Below are positions 26,994 through 37,433 of a DNA stretch of 64,000 bases, piece by piece; the first letter of the stretch is position 1; the number at the start of each line of letters is the position of its first letter. The DNA is from Acinetobacter equi. GTDB lineage: Bacteria > Pseudomonadota > Gammaproteobacteria > Pseudomonadales > Moraxellaceae. The position numbers and the translations under genes are program-made. The stretch covers positions 2,542,001-2,606,000 of the forward strand of contig NZ_CP012808.1 in assembly GCF_001307195.1 (NCBI RefSeq). Reading direction: 5' to 3'. Under the pieces are notes generated by a model. It searched no databases and was not told the origin of the DNA. It saw only the letters and a program-made list of their open reading frames with translations.

Positions 26994-28349
26994 TTATAAA
27001 CGCATAAAGTCGTTAAATAATGCAAGAAGCATCATGCTTCCTAACAATACCATACCAATTTTCAAACCAACCAAATGAACTTGTTCTGAAACAGGTTTAC
27101 CACGAATTATTTCTACAAAATAGTAAACCAAATGTCCACCATCAAGCATTGGAATTGGCAATAAATTTAAAATTCCTAGACTTACACTCATAAGAGCCAT
27201 AAAGGAAAAAAATGTTTGCCACCCCATCTCCGCACTTTGACCTGCAACTTTTGCAATTGTAATTGGTCCCGAAAGATTTTCTAAACCAATCATCCCCCGA
27301 ATCATTTTTACTATAGAATGCAAAATCATGCTAGAAATTTGCCCTGTTTTTTCAACAGCCATGACAAATGCTTCTGCAGGATTATACTGTATTGTCTGTT
27401 TAAATGAATCTGGAACAATGATTTTACCAGGATCGCTTTGAACCCCTAACATACCAACAACATTACCCATATTGTCTTTCTTACCTTGTGGCATGATTTC
27501 CAACAATACAGATTGATTATTCCGAACTACTTCTATTTTTAATAATTTTTCAGGTGATGCCTGAACTACCTGTACTACATCAAACCATTCTTTCATTGGT
27601 TGACCATCAATGGCAACAATTTTATCACCTGGCTGCATGCCTTGACGAATCGCAGCACCATCCTCACTCAATTTAGACACCACCGCAGGAATTTCCGGTC
27701 TATATGGTGCAAAACCTAGTGCATCTAAAGGAGATTTAGACTGATCATTAAGAAAATTTTGAATGGGTAAATTAAACGTTTTTTCTTGCCCATTACGATC
27801 GACAGAAACAACTATGGTACCTGTTTCACCTGCTCGGTCTACTAAAGCAAAATTTAATTTTTCCCAAGTTGATACTGACGTTTGATCAATTGTTGTTATT
27901 TTATCGCCCACCTGCATTTGCAACATTGCAGCTGGTGAGTTTGGCATAATAGCACCTACTCTTGTATTTAGTTGTTCTTGTGCGGGTAAAAATAATATCC
28001 AAAATAGCAATACAGCAAATGCTAAATTAATAAATGGCCCTGCCGCTACAATAGCAATACGTTTCCAAGGATTTTGTCTATTAAATGCGTAAGGCAAATC
28101 CTCTTCCGGAACGTTCCCTTCACGCTCATCCAGCATTCGCACATAACCACCAAGTGGTAATGCACTTAATTGATATTGAATGCCAGATTTTTTAGATGTC
28201 CATTTAAAAAGTGTTGGACCAAACCCAATTGAATATACAAGAACCTTTACGCCAAGTTTTCGTGCTACAAAATAGTGCCCAAATTCATGAATAGCAATAA
28301 GTGGTCCCAGTAAAAGGATAGCAGCAATAATAATAAATAATGCGCTCAT
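26994..28349 (-). CDS. rseP: Site-2 intramembrane zinc protease RseP
   Basis: Inner-membrane protease that performs the second cut of anti-sigma factors (RseA/MucA type) and clears signal-peptide remnants. The 451-residue protein has the zinc motif HEFGH (His22, Glu23, His26) in the first membrane segment, two periplasmic PDZ domains (about 115-300) and the third zinc-ligand motif MLDGGHLVYYF near residue 400. It lies between dxr and bamA. Confidence 0.96.
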   Translation of the reverse strand: MSALFIIIAAILLLGPLIAIHEFGHYFVARKLGVKVLVYSIGFGPTLFKWTSKKSGIQYQLSALPLGGYVRMLDEREGNVPEEDLPYAFNRQNPWKRIAIVAAGPFINLAFAVLLFWILFLPAQEQLNTRVGAIMPNSPAAMLQMQVGDKITTIDQTSVSTWEKLNFALVDRAGETGTIVVSVDRNGQEKTFNLPIQNFLNDQSKSPLDALGFAPYRPEIPAVVSKLSEDGAAIRQGMQPGDKIVAIDGQPMKEWFDVVQVVQASPEKLLKIEVVRNNQSVLLEIMPQGKKDNMGNVVGMLGVQSDPGKIIVPDSFKQTIQYNPAEAFVMAVEKTGQISSMILHSIVKMIRGMIGLENLSGPITIAKVAGQSAEMGWQTFFSFMALMSVSLGILNLLPIPMLDGGHLVYYFVEIIRGKPVSEQVHLVGLKIGMVLLGSMMLLALFNDFMRL

Positions 28350-28363
28350 TAAAAAAACTACCC

Positions 28364-29551
28364 CTAACTGGTTAACATTTGTTGTGCAATCTTTCTAGAC
28401 TGCTGATCTGCTTCTAAGATCAACTCTAAACTATTTGCTGATTTATTTTCAACCTGATTTAACGTCTCTTCTACAATTTCAGGAATTTGTAAAAAACTAA
28501 TCTGTTCCTTTAAAAAAGCTTCGACTGCAATTTCATTAGCAGCATTTAAAATTGCCGGAGCTAAACCACCTTCTCTCATCGCTTCTCTAGCCAATCTAAG
28601 CGCAGGAAATTTAATTAAATCTGGTGCGGTAAAATTAAGCTGGTTATGCAAAAATAAATCTAATGCTGGAACATTTGTTTGAATACGCTCTGGCCATGCT
28701 AATGCATGTGCAATTGGCGTACACATATCAGGATTACCCATTTGAGCCAAAGTTGAACCATCCACATATTGAACCATAGAATGAATAATACTTTGTGGAT
28801 GAACAACAACTGTAACAAATTGTTCTTCTACTGCAAATAAATGGCAAGCTTCTATCAATTCCAAACCTTTATTCATTAAGGTTGCAGAATCAACTGAAAT
28901 TTTTCGTCCCATCGACCAATTTGGATGTTTACACGCTTGTGCAGGTGTTACTTTTTTCAATTCCTCCAAACTTTGATGAAGGAATGGACCACCAGAAGCA
29001 GTTAACAAAATCTGAGAAACCCCTAATTTAGGCTGCCCATTGCGCTCTGCTTGAAAATAATTTTGAGGCAAACACTGAAAAATAGCATTGTGCTCTGAAT
29101 CGACAGGCAATAATAAAGCATGATGTTCATGAGCTGCTTGCATCATGATATCTCCAGACATCACCAATGCTTCTTTATTTGCTAAAAGAACTCGTTTACC
29201 AGCTTTAACAGCCGCTAAAGTAGGTAACAGTCCCGCTGCTCCTACAATTGCTGCCATTACAATATCTACTTCCGCACTTGAAGCAACTTTTATTAGGCCC
29301 GCCTCATCTTGCAAAATTTCGATATCAAGTAGATTTTCTGCTTGTAATTTTTTTTGCAATTCATCTACTTTAGATGAAGGAACAACAGCAACTTTTGGCC
29401 TAAACTGTTTGCAAATTTCAACCAATTCATCTATTCGACTATAAGCAGTAACGGCAAATAATGAATATTGTTCTGGATGCTGTTGCAGTATTTTTAAAGT
29501 ACTTTGACCAATAGAACCTGTAACACCTAAAATACAAACAGTTTGAGACAT
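28364..29551 (-). CDS. dxr: 1-deoxy-D-xylulose 5-phosphate reductoisomerase
   Basis: First committed step of the MEP isoprenoid pathway: rearranges and reduces DXP with NADPH. The 395 residues start with the nucleotide-binding motif ILGVTGSIGQSTL, and carry ANKEALVMSG, PVDSEHNAIFQCL (metal ligands) and the flexible-loop region HPNWSMGRKISVDSATLMNK. It is placed between cdsA and rseP, the Pseudomonas/Acinetobacter order; in E. coli it follows frr. Confidence 0.97.
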   Translation of the reverse strand: MSQTVCILGVTGSIGQSTLKILQQHPEQYSLFAVTAYSRIDELVEICKQFRPKVAVVPSSKVDELQKKLQAENLLDIEILQDEAGLIKVASSAEVDIVMAAIVGAAGLLPTLAAVKAGKRVLLANKEALVMSGDIMMQAAHEHHALLLPVDSEHNAIFQCLPQNYFQAERNGQPKLGVSQILLTASGGPFLHQSLEELKKVTPAQACKHPNWSMGRKISVDSATLMNKGLELIEACHLFAVEEQFVTVVVHPQSIIHSMVQYVDGSTLAQMGNPDMCTPIAHALAWPERIQTNVPALDLFLHNQLNFTAPDLIKFPALRLAREAMREGGLAPAILNAANEIAVEAFLKEQISFLQIPEIVEETLNQVENKSANSLELILEADQQSRKIAQQMLTS

Positions 29552-30376
29552 TTATAAATCTACACCCATGAGGTTTAAAACATATAAGCCTGTAGCAAAT
29601 ACTGGAGCTGCTGCAAGCAAAGAATCAATACGATCTAGCACACCACCATGACCCGGCAAAATACGCCCCGAATCTTTAATACCAGCACGACGCTTAATCA
29701 TTGACTCTAACAAATCACCTAATACAGAACTAAATACTGTAAGAATAGATAACATTAGAAATAAAACGTGTTGCCCTAAAGTTAAATCCAAATATGTAGA
29801 TTCAACAACAACAATAATTAAAATAGCTGTTGCAACACCACCAAATAATCCTTCGATTGACTTATTTGGACTGACATGTGGTGCTAATTTTCGCTTACCA
29901 ATCTTACGACCAACAAAGTAAGCACCGCTATCTGCTCCCCAAACAAGTAGGAACAAATACATTAACCACCAAGGTGAGTTTTGCCATACATCGAAAATTG
30001 AAGTAATTGCCGCAGAAACTAAAATTAGACCAACACTATAAAGAATTGGATTATACCAACCGTCATATTCTGGATAAGACTTTACCCAATGAATACTAAA
30101 CAACCATGAAATAATTGATGCAATCCAAAGCAAAAGTGCAATATCTGTATAGTAAAGTGCAATCACAGAAACCACTATGGTCAATAATCCAAATGCCCAA
30201 GCTTTAGGCTTAAGTAAATTATTATTTTTTCTAGGCATGAGTTTAAACCACTCATAACCCGCAACCCCCGCTGCAATAATCATTAGCACCATCATTGGAT
30301 AAGGTGATGTTGTTGCAAACATACAACTTAACACCACTGCAACCAATACAAGTGCAGTAATAATCCGCTCTAACAT
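29552..30376 (-). CDS. cdsA: Phosphatidate cytidylyltransferase
   Basis: Makes CDP-diacylglycerol, the branch-point precursor of phospholipids, in the inner membrane. The 274-residue protein has several hydrophobic segments and the CdsA signature in the C-terminal third (IKRRAGIKDSGRILPGHGG followed by VLDRIDS). It begins four bases after the uppS stop, and its own stop abuts the dxr start, so coupling is tight. Confidence 0.96.
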   Translation of the reverse strand: MLERIITALVLVAVVLSCMFATTSPYPMMVLMIIAAGVAGYEWFKLMPRKNNNLLKPKAWAFGLLTIVVSVIALYYTDIALLLWIASIISWLFSIHWVKSYPEYDGWYNPILYSVGLILVSAAITSIFDVWQNSPWWLMYLFLLVWGADSGAYFVGRKIGKRKLAPHVSPNKSIEGLFGGVATAILIIVVVESTYLDLTLGQHVLFLMLSILTVFSSVLGDLLESMIKRRAGIKDSGRILPGHGGVLDRIDSLLAAAPVFATGLYVLNLMGVDL

Positions 30377-30379
30377 GTA

Positions 30380-31135
30380 TTAATTCTCAAGTTTCGCTTG
30401 CTGAATCTGCTCTGAAGTTTTTCCGAATCGTCTTTCTCTTGAAGAAAAAACAGAAAAAGCTTTAGACATTTCATCTACACTAAATTCAGGCCACAACGTA
30501 TCGGTAAAATACAACTCAGCATAAGCTGTTTGCCAAAGAAGAAAATTAGAAATTCGATAATCCCCACCTGTACGAATAAGCAAATCTACAGGCGGTAAAT
30601 CAGAAAGACAAACATATTGAGCAAATTGTTGCTCATCAATTTCATCTACACTAATTTTCTTACATTCCACATCTTTTACCAATTGTTTTGCAGCATTTGC
30701 GATATCCCACATTCCACCATAACTGATCGCAATCGTTAAAGTCATGCTCGTAAAACTAGCAGTCCTTTCTTCAGCTTGCAACATTAATGATTGTAAATGT
30801 GTTGATAATCTAGATCGATCACCAATAAATCGAAGCGCAATATTGTATTTTTCCATACGCGGAATTTGCTCAAGAATTGTATCTTCCAACAACTGCATGA
30901 GTAAATTCACTTCATATTCTGGACGGTTCCAATTTTCACTTGAAAAGGCAAAAACCGTCAGTGCTTGAATCTCTTTAGTCCGACAAAATTCAACAATTGG
31001 ATCGAGAATATTTTTACCTTCTCGGTGCCCGTCGCCTTTAGGCATTTGATTTTTTTTAGCAAACCGATTGTTGCCATCCATGATGATGGCAACATGTTTT
31101 GGAAGATGCTGATTATCTTCGATTAAGGTCATCAA
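30380..31135 (-). CDS. uppS: Undecaprenyl diphosphate synthase
   Basis: Cis-prenyltransferase making the C55 lipid carrier for peptidoglycan and O-antigen. The 251 residues contain the active-site motif IIMDGNNRFAKKN near the N-terminus, SSENW in the middle, and the C-terminal RTGGDYRISNFLLWQTAYAE. The usual RTSGE/RTGGE is RTGGD here, a conservative change of the acidic residue. It lies between frr and cdsA with only a few bases on each side. Confidence 0.96.
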   Translation of the reverse strand: MMTLIEDNQHLPKHVAIIMDGNNRFAKKNQMPKGDGHREGKNILDPIVEFCRTKEIQALTVFAFSSENWNRPEYEVNLLMQLLEDTILEQIPRMEKYNIALRFIGDRSRLSTHLQSLMLQAEERTASFTSMTLTIAISYGGMWDIANAAKQLVKDVECKKISVDEIDEQQFAQYVCLSDLPPVDLLIRTGGDYRISNFLLWQTAYAELYFTDTLWPEFSVDEMSKAFSVFSSRERRFGKTSEQIQQAKLEN

Positions 31136-31137
31136 TA

Positions 31138-31692
31138 TTAGACCTTCATCAATTCAGCTTCTTTTGCTGCAAGGCGTTTGTCTACTTCTGCAACATATTT
31201 ATCCGTCATTTTTTGAACATCATCTGCTGCACGGCGATCATCATCTTCAGAAATTTCTTTTTCTTTCAATAATGCTTTTACATCACCTAAAATATCACGA
31301 CGAATGTTACGAATTGCAACTTTTGCATTTTCTGCTTCAGAACGTGCAACTTTTTGCATATCGCGACGTGTTTCTTCAGTTAATGCAGCAAGTGGTACGC
31401 GAATTGTATCCGCAGTAACAGGATTTAATCCCAAATCTGATTCACGAATTGCTTTATCAATTGCCGAAACCATTGTACGTTCAAATGGCTGAACAATTAA
31501 TGTACGTGAATCTTCAACACCCACGTTTGCTACTTGGTTTAAAGGCACATCTGAACCATAGTAAGGAACCATCACCCCATTTAAAATTGATGGGTGAGCA
31601 CGTCCTGTACGAACTTTTGCAAAACCTTGCTCTAAAGACTCTAAAGTCTTTTGCATGCGTAGTTCGCCATCTTTTTTAAGATCGTTAATCAT
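31138..31692 (-). CDS. frr: Ribosome recycling factor
   Basis: Splits post-termination ribosomes together with EF-G. The ATG at 31692 follows AAGGAAG and gives the expected 184-residue protein starting [19 protein letters not shown] longer in-frame ORF upstream adds 26 residues of no family likeness. The motifs [12 protein letters not shown] and [15 protein letters not shown] are typical. It lies between pyrH and uppS. Confidence 0.97.
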   Translation of the reverse strand: MINDLKKDGELRMQKTLESLEQGFAKVRTGRAHPSILNGVMVPYYGSDVPLNQVANVGVEDSRTLIVQPFERTMVSAIDKAIRESDLGLNPVTADTIRVPLAALTEETRRDMQKVARSEAENAKVAIRNIRRDILGDVKALLKEKEISEDDDRRAADDVQKMTDKYVAEVDKRLAAKEAELMKV

Positions 31693-31769
31693 ATGATCTT
31701 CCTTACTGAATTTTAAATAATGAATTACAAAATAATGTGTAGTATAAAGAGCTTTAAGGCTCTCGTACA

Positions 31770-32498
31770 TTAATTCGTTACGAGAGTACCTTCTTTTTCG
31801 CCCATAACCACTGAAAGTAAAGCACCAGATTTATTCATATCAAAAACCTGAAGCGGCACTTTATGGTCACGACATAAGCAAATTGCTGTCAAATCCATCA
31901 CACCAAGTTTTTCATCTAATACTTGGTCAAATGATAATGTTTCATATTTTACAGCATCATCATATTTGCTCGGATCTTTATTATATACACCATCTACTTT
32001 AGTCGCCTTGAGAATTAAGCTTGCTTCAATCTCAATACCACGTAAGCATGCTGCTGTATCTGTTGTGAAGAATGGATTACCCGTTCCCGCAACAAACACA
32101 CACACTTCACCTTGAGTCAAATGACGAATCGCATCACGGCTTGAGTAAGACTCAACAACAGTACCAATTGGTAAAGCAGACATAAGACGCGTTTTAATAT
32201 TACGACGTACTAAAGCATCTCGCATTGCCAAACCGTTCATTACAGTTGCAAGCATACCCATTTGATCGCCAGTTACACGACCAACTAATCCATCTTTTTG
32301 TAATTGGCTACCACGATAAAGGTTACCACCACCAACAACAATACCTACTTGAACACCTAACCCCACTAAGTGAGCAATTGCTAAAGACATTTGATCGAGT
32401 ACTTGCGCATCAATCCCCATTTCTTTATTTCCAGCAAGTGCTTCACCAGAAAGTTTTAATAAGATACGTGCATAACGTGGCTTTTTAGAATCTAACAT
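31770..32498 (-). CDS. pyrH: UMP kinase
   Basis: Phosphorylates UMP to UDP, feeding pyrimidine nucleotide pools. From the ATG at 32498, eight bases after GGAG, the protein has 242 residues starting [20 protein letters not shown]; a TTG two codons earlier is less likely. The glycine loop [13 protein letters not shown] and the segment [17 protein letters not shown] fit the hexameric bacterial amino-acid-kinase fold. rpsB and tsf, the usual upstream genes, are replaced here by rimO. Confidence 0.97.
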   Translation of the reverse strand: MLDSKKPRYARILLKLSGEALAGNKEMGIDAQVLDQMSLAIAHLVGLGVQVGIVVGGGNLYRGSQLQKDGLVGRVTGDQMGMLATVMNGLAMRDALVRRNIKTRLMSALPIGTVVESYSSRDAIRHLTQGEVCVFVAGTGNPFFTTDTAACLRGIEIEASLILKATKVDGVYNKDPSKYDDAVKYETLSFDQVLDEKLGVMDLTAICLCRDHKVPLQVFDMNKSGALLSVVMGEKEGTLVTN

Positions 32499-32543
32499 GA
32501 TCAAAACTCCAATTTACCTAAATCTGATGGATAACTTTTATTT

Positions 32544-33887
32544 TTACACTGATTTGATACGAATTAATTTTGCAAATAAATCATATTCGTCGGCATCAGT
32601 AATTTCGACTTCAAGTAAATCGCCTGCTTTGATTTGAGATTTATCAATATCTTCCACAAACACATTACCGTCAATTTCAGGTGCATCCGCATAAGAACGT
32701 GCCACTGCAACTGGGAATTCTTCTTCAAGGTCATCTACAAGTACAGTCATCGTCTGACCAATACGTTTTTGCAATTTAGCTGCAGAAATCTCTTGTTGAA
32801 CTTGCATAAAGCGTTCATAACGCTCTTGCTTTACTTCCTCAGGCACATGATCAGGCAAGTCATTTGCAGTAGCACCTTCAACTGGTGAATATGTAAAGCA
32901 ACCTACGCGATCAAGTTGAGCTTCTTTCAACCATTCAAGTAAGATTTCAAAATCTTCTTCAGTTTCACCAGGGAAACCTACAACGAATGTTGAACGAATA
33001 ACCAACTCTGGACACTTCTCACGCCATAATTTTAAGCGTTCAAGTGTATTTTCACTATGTGCTGGTCGTTTCATTAATTTAAGGATTTTCGGGCTTGCAT
33101 GTTGGAATGGAATATCCAAATACGGCAAAATTTTCCCTTGAGCCATTAAATCAATAACAGCATCAACATGTGGATACGGATATACATAATGCAAACGCAC
33201 CCATATACCCAATTGCCCTAAAGCTTCACACATGTCAAAGAATTTAGTTTTTACTGGCTGACCATTCCAGAAATCTAACTTGTACTTCGTATCTACACCG
33301 TAAGCAGAAGTGTCTTGTGAAATTACGAGAACTTCTTTCACACCTGCTTTTTTAAGTGCCTGTGCTTCACTTAACACAGAACCCACTGGACGAGATACTA
33401 AATCACCACGCATGCTTGGAATAATACAGAATGTGCAACGATGGTTACAACCTTCCGAAATTTTCAAATATGCATAATGTTTTGGCGTTAACCGAACACC
33501 TTGTTCTGGAACAAGATCAATAAAAGGATTGTGTTTAGGTGGCTCAGGCACGTATTGGTGCACGGCTTCCATCACTTCCTGATAGGCTGCTGCCCCTGTT
33601 ACTTTTAAAACATTAGGGTGCATTTGACGAATTTTATCTTCATCTTTACCTAAGCAACCTGTTACGATTACTCGACCATTAGCACTCATTGCTTCGCCAA
33701 TGGCATCTAAAGACTCTTGTACTGCAGATTCAATAAAACCACAGGTGTTAACAACGACTAAATCTGCACCATCATAATCTGATGCTACATCATAACCTTC
33801 AGTCTTTAGCTGAGTTAAAATTCGTTCAGAATCTACCAATGCCTTAGGACAACCTAAAGATACAAAACCGACTTTGGGGGACTTCAT
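32544..33887 (-). CDS. rimO: Ribosomal protein S12 methylthiotransferase RimO
   Basis: Radical-SAM enzyme that adds a methylthio group to an Asp of ribosomal protein S12. From the ATG at 33887 (GGAG nine bases upstream) it has 447 residues: the UPF0004 domain ([19 protein letters not shown]), the radical-SAM cluster motif [11 protein letters not shown] and a C-terminal TRAM domain (about 380-447). A GTG further upstream would add five residues and is less likely. pyrH follows after 45 bp on the same strand, so the large cluster may begin here. Confidence 0.96.
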   Translation of the reverse strand: MKSPKVGFVSLGCPKALVDSERILTQLKTEGYDVASDYDGADLVVVNTCGFIESAVQESLDAIGEAMSANGRVIVTGCLGKDEDKIRQMHPNVLKVTGAAAYQEVMEAVHQYVPEPPKHNPFIDLVPEQGVRLTPKHYAYLKISEGCNHRCTFCIIPSMRGDLVSRPVGSVLSEAQALKKAGVKEVLVISQDTSAYGVDTKYKLDFWNGQPVKTKFFDMCEALGQLGIWVRLHYVYPYPHVDAVIDLMAQGKILPYLDIPFQHASPKILKLMKRPAHSENTLERLKLWREKCPELVIRSTFVVGFPGETEEDFEILLEWLKEAQLDRVGCFTYSPVEGATANDLPDHVPEEVKQERYERFMQVQQEISAAKLQKRIGQTMTVLVDDLEEEFPVAVARSYADAPEIDGNVFVEDIDKSQIKAGDLLEVEITDADEYDLFAKLIRIKSV

Positions 33888-34010
33888 GAATCTGCGCTCC
33901 ACTAGAATGGGCGTATTGTATGACTTTTCGCAAAATAAAAATAGTTGAATTGGCTACTCTTTGTATAACGCACCAAAATACGACCATAAATTAACTATAT
34001 ATTTATCAAT

Positions 34011-34025
34011 GCACCATTTTTGTGC
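34011..34025. promoter_or_regulatory. Candidate NtrC-binding site upstream of ntrBC
   Basis: GCACCATTTTTGTGC is a GCAC, seven bases, GTGC palindrome and matches the NtrC consensus GCACC-N5-GGTGC with one mismatch. It lies about 110 bp before a sigma-54 promoter, the usual enhancer distance. Related GCACCA half-sites occur at about 33970 and 34024. Confidence 0.6.
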
Positions 34026-34132
34026 ACCAATACTTTACATTAGAATTCGTATCCGCTATATGTTTCTTTTATAGAACAATTTAAGGGCATTTCTCCATAT
34101 AGCAACACTATATTACAGCCAAATTATAAAGT

Positions 34133-34148
34133 TGGCGTGCATCTTGCT
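34133..34148 (+). promoter_or_regulatory. Sigma-54 promoter of ntrBC
   Basis: TGGCGTGCATCTTGCT matches the sigma-54 consensus TGGCAC-N5-TTGCW, with GG and GC separated by exactly 10 bases. The expected transcription start is near 34159, about 80 bp before the ntrB ATG. Confidence 0.65.
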
Positions 34149-34237
34149 TTAAAGTGGATCAATAATACTCTTTACCATGAGATATATTGCTTTATGAGAA
34201 TGCCATTGCATTTTTTTAATACAGGAAGTTCTAGTTA

Positions 34238-35347
34238 ATGGATCACACCCCTGCAATCGACTATCGACTATTAGTGGATAATCTTGCGACTGCAATTCTA
34301 TTAGTCGATCGTGATTTAAATATCTTTTATCTCAACTCTTCATGTGAAGCACTGTTTGATATTAGCTTATTACGTGCTTCAGGTATGCCTGTATTAAATT
34401 TACTGCATGCGCCAAGTGATGAATTTAATACTGAAGAAGCATTAAAAAACACCTTAGAAACTTCTCAACCCTATACGCGACGTGACGCAACAATAAATGT
34501 CAATTTCAAAGATATTCATGTGGATTACACGGTATCACTATTGAATTACAGCAGACCTTATCATCCTTTAATTTTGATTGAACTCAATCCAATTGATCGT
34601 CGTTTAAAAATATCAAAAGAAGAAAACCTTATTCAACAACATCAAGTGGCACGTCAGCTTATACGTGGTGTTGCCCATGAGATTAAAAACCCATTAGGTG
34701 GAATTCGTGGTGCTACACAACTTCTTGCTCGTAGCCTAAATGATCCTGAATATAAAGAATTCACAGACATTATCATTAGTGAAGTTGATCGTTTAAGAAA
34801 ATTAGTCGATACCATGCTTGGCTCTCGACATCTCCCTAGCTACAAATCAACCAATATTCATGAACCACTTGAACGCGTTCGCTCATTAATTATCAATCAA
34901 ACTAAAAAGAAAATTAAAATTACACGAGATTATGACTTATCCCTTCCAGATGTTTATGCAGATCGAGATCAGCTTATTCAAGTCATGCTTAATATTGGTG
35001 TAAATGCCGTACAAGCCATGATGGAAAATAAAGAGTTTTTTGTTGATCATCAACCAGAATTAATTCTAAGAACACGTATTCAACGCCTCGTTACAATTAA
35101 TAGTGTACTTAATCGCTCGGCTGTTCGAATTGACATTGAAGATAATGGTCCAGGCGTTCCAGAAGAAATTATTGAGTCAGTTTTCTACCCACTTGTTACT
35201 GGTAGAGCCAAAGGAACTGGGCTTGGTTTAAGTATTGCTCAAAATATTATGCATCAACATAACGGAATGATTGAATGCCAATCAGTTCCAGGAAAAACAG
35301 TCTTTAGCTTATATTTACCTTGGGAGTCAGATCATGTCGCGAAATAA
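34238..35347 (+). CDS. ntrB: Nitrogen-regulation sensor kinase NtrB
   Basis: Cytoplasmic histidine kinase/phosphatase that reads nitrogen status through PII and controls NtrC. The 369 residues comprise a PAS domain (about 5-120), a HisKA domain with the H-box GVAHEIKNPLGGIRGA (His147) and a HATPase domain (N-box VMLNIGVNAVQAM, then DNGPGVP and GTGLGLSIAQNI). It overlaps the ntrC start by 14 bases. The leader holds a sigma-54 promoter and an NtrC-like enhancer, so the pair is probably self-activated under nitrogen limitation. Confidence 0.95.
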   Translation: MDHTPAIDYRLLVDNLATAILLVDRDLNIFYLNSSCEALFDISLLRASGMPVLNLLHAPSDEFNTEEALKNTLETSQPYTRRDATINVNFKDIHVDYTVSLLNYSRPYHPLILIELNPIDRRLKISKEENLIQQHQVARQLIRGVAHEIKNPLGGIRGATQLLARSLNDPEYKEFTDIIISEVDRLRKLVDTMLGSRHLPSYKSTNIHEPLERVRSLIINQTKKKIKITRDYDLSLPDVYADRDQLIQVMLNIGVNAVQAMMENKEFFVDHQPELILRTRIQRLVTINSVLNRSAVRIDIEDNGPGVPEEIIESVFYPLVTGRAKGTGLGLSIAQNIMHQHNGMIECQSVPGKTVFSLYLPWESDHVAK

Positions 35348-36809
35348 AATATGGGTCATTGATGATGATCGCGCCATGCGTTGGGTGCTTGAAAAGACCT
35401 TTAAAGAAGAAGGATTTGATGTTACAAGTTTCGAAGAGGCTCAATCTGCCTTAGATCAGCTTAATAGCGATGCACCCGATGTTATTTTAACTGACATTCG
35501 CATGCCTGGAATTGATGGTTTGACTTTCCTCGGTAAAGTCAAAAGCAACTACCCAGACTTACCTGTAATTATTATGACTGCTCACTCAGATCTAGAATCT
35601 GCAGTATCTAGTTATCAAACAGGTGCTTTTGAATATCTACCCAAACCTTTCGATATTGATGAAGCTCTTGCATTAGTTAATCGTGCAATTTTGCATATCA
35701 CAAAACTACAACAACAAGAATCAGCAAAAGTACCACCTACCATTCAATCAACAGAGATTATTGGTGAATCCCCTGCAATGCAGGAAGTGTTCCGAGCAAT
35801 AGGTCGTTTATCACAATCACATATCACTGTTTTAATTAATGGTGAATCAGGTACAGGTAAAGAACTCGTTGCACATGCATTGCATCGCCATTCCCCACGT
35901 AGCAGCAAACCATTTATTGCACTTAATATGGCTGCCATTCCAAAAGACCTTATTGAAACAGAGCTATTTGGACATGAAAAAGGCGCATTCACTGGTGCAA
36001 ATACTCAGCGTCAAGGGCGCTTTGAACAGGCAAATGGTGGCACATTATTTCTAGATGAAATTGGGGACATGCCATTTGAAACCCAAACACGTTTACTGCG
36101 TGTTTTAGCAGATGGTGAATTCTACCGTGTGGGTGGACATATTCCTGTTCGTGTAGATGTTCGCATTGTTGCAGCCACACATCAGGACTTAGAAAAACTT
36201 GTACATGATGGTCGTTTCCGCGAAGATCTATATCATCGCTTAAATGTGATTCGAATTCACATTCCTAAACTTGCACATCGTAGCGAAGACATTCCCATGC
36301 TCGCTCAACACTTCTTAGCGCGTGCAGGAAAAGAATTGGGCGTTAGTCCAAAAATTTTACGCCCAGAAACTCAAGAATATATACAACTTTTGCCATGGCC
36401 AGGTAATGTTCGCCAACTAGAAAATACCTGTCGTTGGCTAACTGTAATGATCACTGGTCGTGAAGTTTATCCTGAAGATTTACCATCAGAGTTAAAACAA
36501 ATCCCCTTAAGTAAAACTAATGGTAATCACCCATTACCGAATTTAGAGCAAATCTCAATTCACCATTGGGATGAACTATTAAGTAAATGGGCTGTTCAAA
36601 AACTTCAAAATGGTGAAATGAAACTTCTTGATATCGCAACCCCAATGTTCGAGCGCACATTAATTAATGCCGCACTCCAACAAACACGAGGTCGTAAAAG
36701 ACATGCCGCAGAACTTCTTGGTTGGGGGCGAAATACACTAACCCGAAAACTCAAAGAACTTGGCATGGAATCAACCGATGATGATGTCGAAGAAGAATTA
36801 GAAAATTAA
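35334..36809 (+). CDS. ntrC: Nitrogen-regulation response regulator NtrC
   Basis: Sigma-54-dependent activator of nitrogen-scavenging genes. From the ATG at 35334 (GGGAG upstream) it has 491 residues: a receiver domain with phospho-acceptor Asp54 (ILTDIRMPG), an AAA+ domain with Walker A GESGTGKE, the sigma-54 contact loop GAFTGA and Walker B GGTLFLDEIGD, and a Fis-type helix-turn-helix at the C-terminus (RKRHAAELLGWGRNTLTRKL). A longer in-frame ORF exists but would start inside ntrB. Confidence 0.96.
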   Translation: MSRNKIWVIDDDRAMRWVLEKTFKEEGFDVTSFEEAQSALDQLNSDAPDVILTDIRMPGIDGLTFLGKVKSNYPDLPVIIMTAHSDLESAVSSYQTGAFEYLPKPFDIDEALALVNRAILHITKLQQQESAKVPPTIQSTEIIGESPAMQEVFRAIGRLSQSHITVLINGESGTGKELVAHALHRHSPRSSKPFIALNMAAIPKDLIETELFGHEKGAFTGANTQRQGRFEQANGGTLFLDEIGDMPFETQTRLLRVLADGEFYRVGGHIPVRVDVRIVAATHQDLEKLVHDGRFREDLYHRLNVIRIHIPKLAHRSEDIPMLAQHFLARAGKELGVSPKILRPETQEYIQLLPWPGNVRQLENTCRWLTVMITGREVYPEDLPSELKQIPLSKTNGNHPLPNLEQISIHHWDELLSKWAVQKLQNGEMKLLDIATPMFERTLINAALQQTRGRKRHAAELLGWGRNTLTRKLKELGMESTDDDVEEELEN

Positions 36810-36815
36810 ATCATT

Positions 36816-36843
36816 AAAAAGCTCCTTTAAAGGAGCTTTTTAT
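36816..36843 (+). terminator. Terminator after ntrC
   Basis: Palindrome AAAAAGCTCC/GGAGCTTTTT just after the ntrC stop. It can also act on the convergent 36870-37202 gene. Confidence 0.85.
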
Positions 36844-36869
36844 ATTTCCACTTACTTTTAAAGTATTAA

Positions 36870-37202
36870 TTAAATAGACGCACAAAAACCGATATAACGC
36901 GAATAACCTTCAACACCTAAATCAGATTGAGTCACAATAAAATCAGAATAATTTGCAGACTTAATTTCATCTAGCATATTAACAGTATCATCATTTGCAT
37001 GCAGATCATCAACACTTCGACGCATAGTACATTCAAATTCATCTGTTATATATTCAAAACCAATATCCATTGCAATAAAAAGAACGTGTTCACACGGTTG
37101 TATATATTGTTCATTTAACCAGTCAACAACCACATGCTGGCAATATGGACAAGCAATATCATCTATTGCTTGTAAATCTAATTTTATAATCTGAAAAGCC
37201 AT
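36870..37202 (-). CDS. Hypothetical protein, 110 aa, with a CxxC motif
   Basis: I do not recognise this protein. It has a CPYC motif near residue 18 (DIACPYCQHVVVDWL) followed by QPCEH about 15 residues later; such a Cys/His pattern could bind zinc. The rest is acidic and soluble. No good ribosome-binding site is visible. It is convergent with ntrC and divergent from the LysR gene. Function unknown. Confidence 0.6.
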   Translation of the reverse strand: MAFQIIKLDLQAIDDIACPYCQHVVVDWLNEQYIQPCEHVLFIAMDIGFEYITDEFECTMRRSVDDLHANDDTVNMLDEIKSANYSDFIVTQSDLGVEGYSRYIGFCASI

Positions 37203-37433
37203 ACAAAATTCAATAAAAAAACTATTAATATAATATTAACAAAAAATAAAAAGCTTATCTTCTTTCTATTTTTATACCTTTCATTTACTACACATCAATA
37301 TCATGAGAATAGATTAATCATTTCGATTTATATCAAAATTTTTATATCAATTATCATCACGTTCTAATAAAATTTGACATTATAAAACGTTCGCTCTCTA
37401 ATTTAATAATTAGATCAACTTTGGAAATAATGC

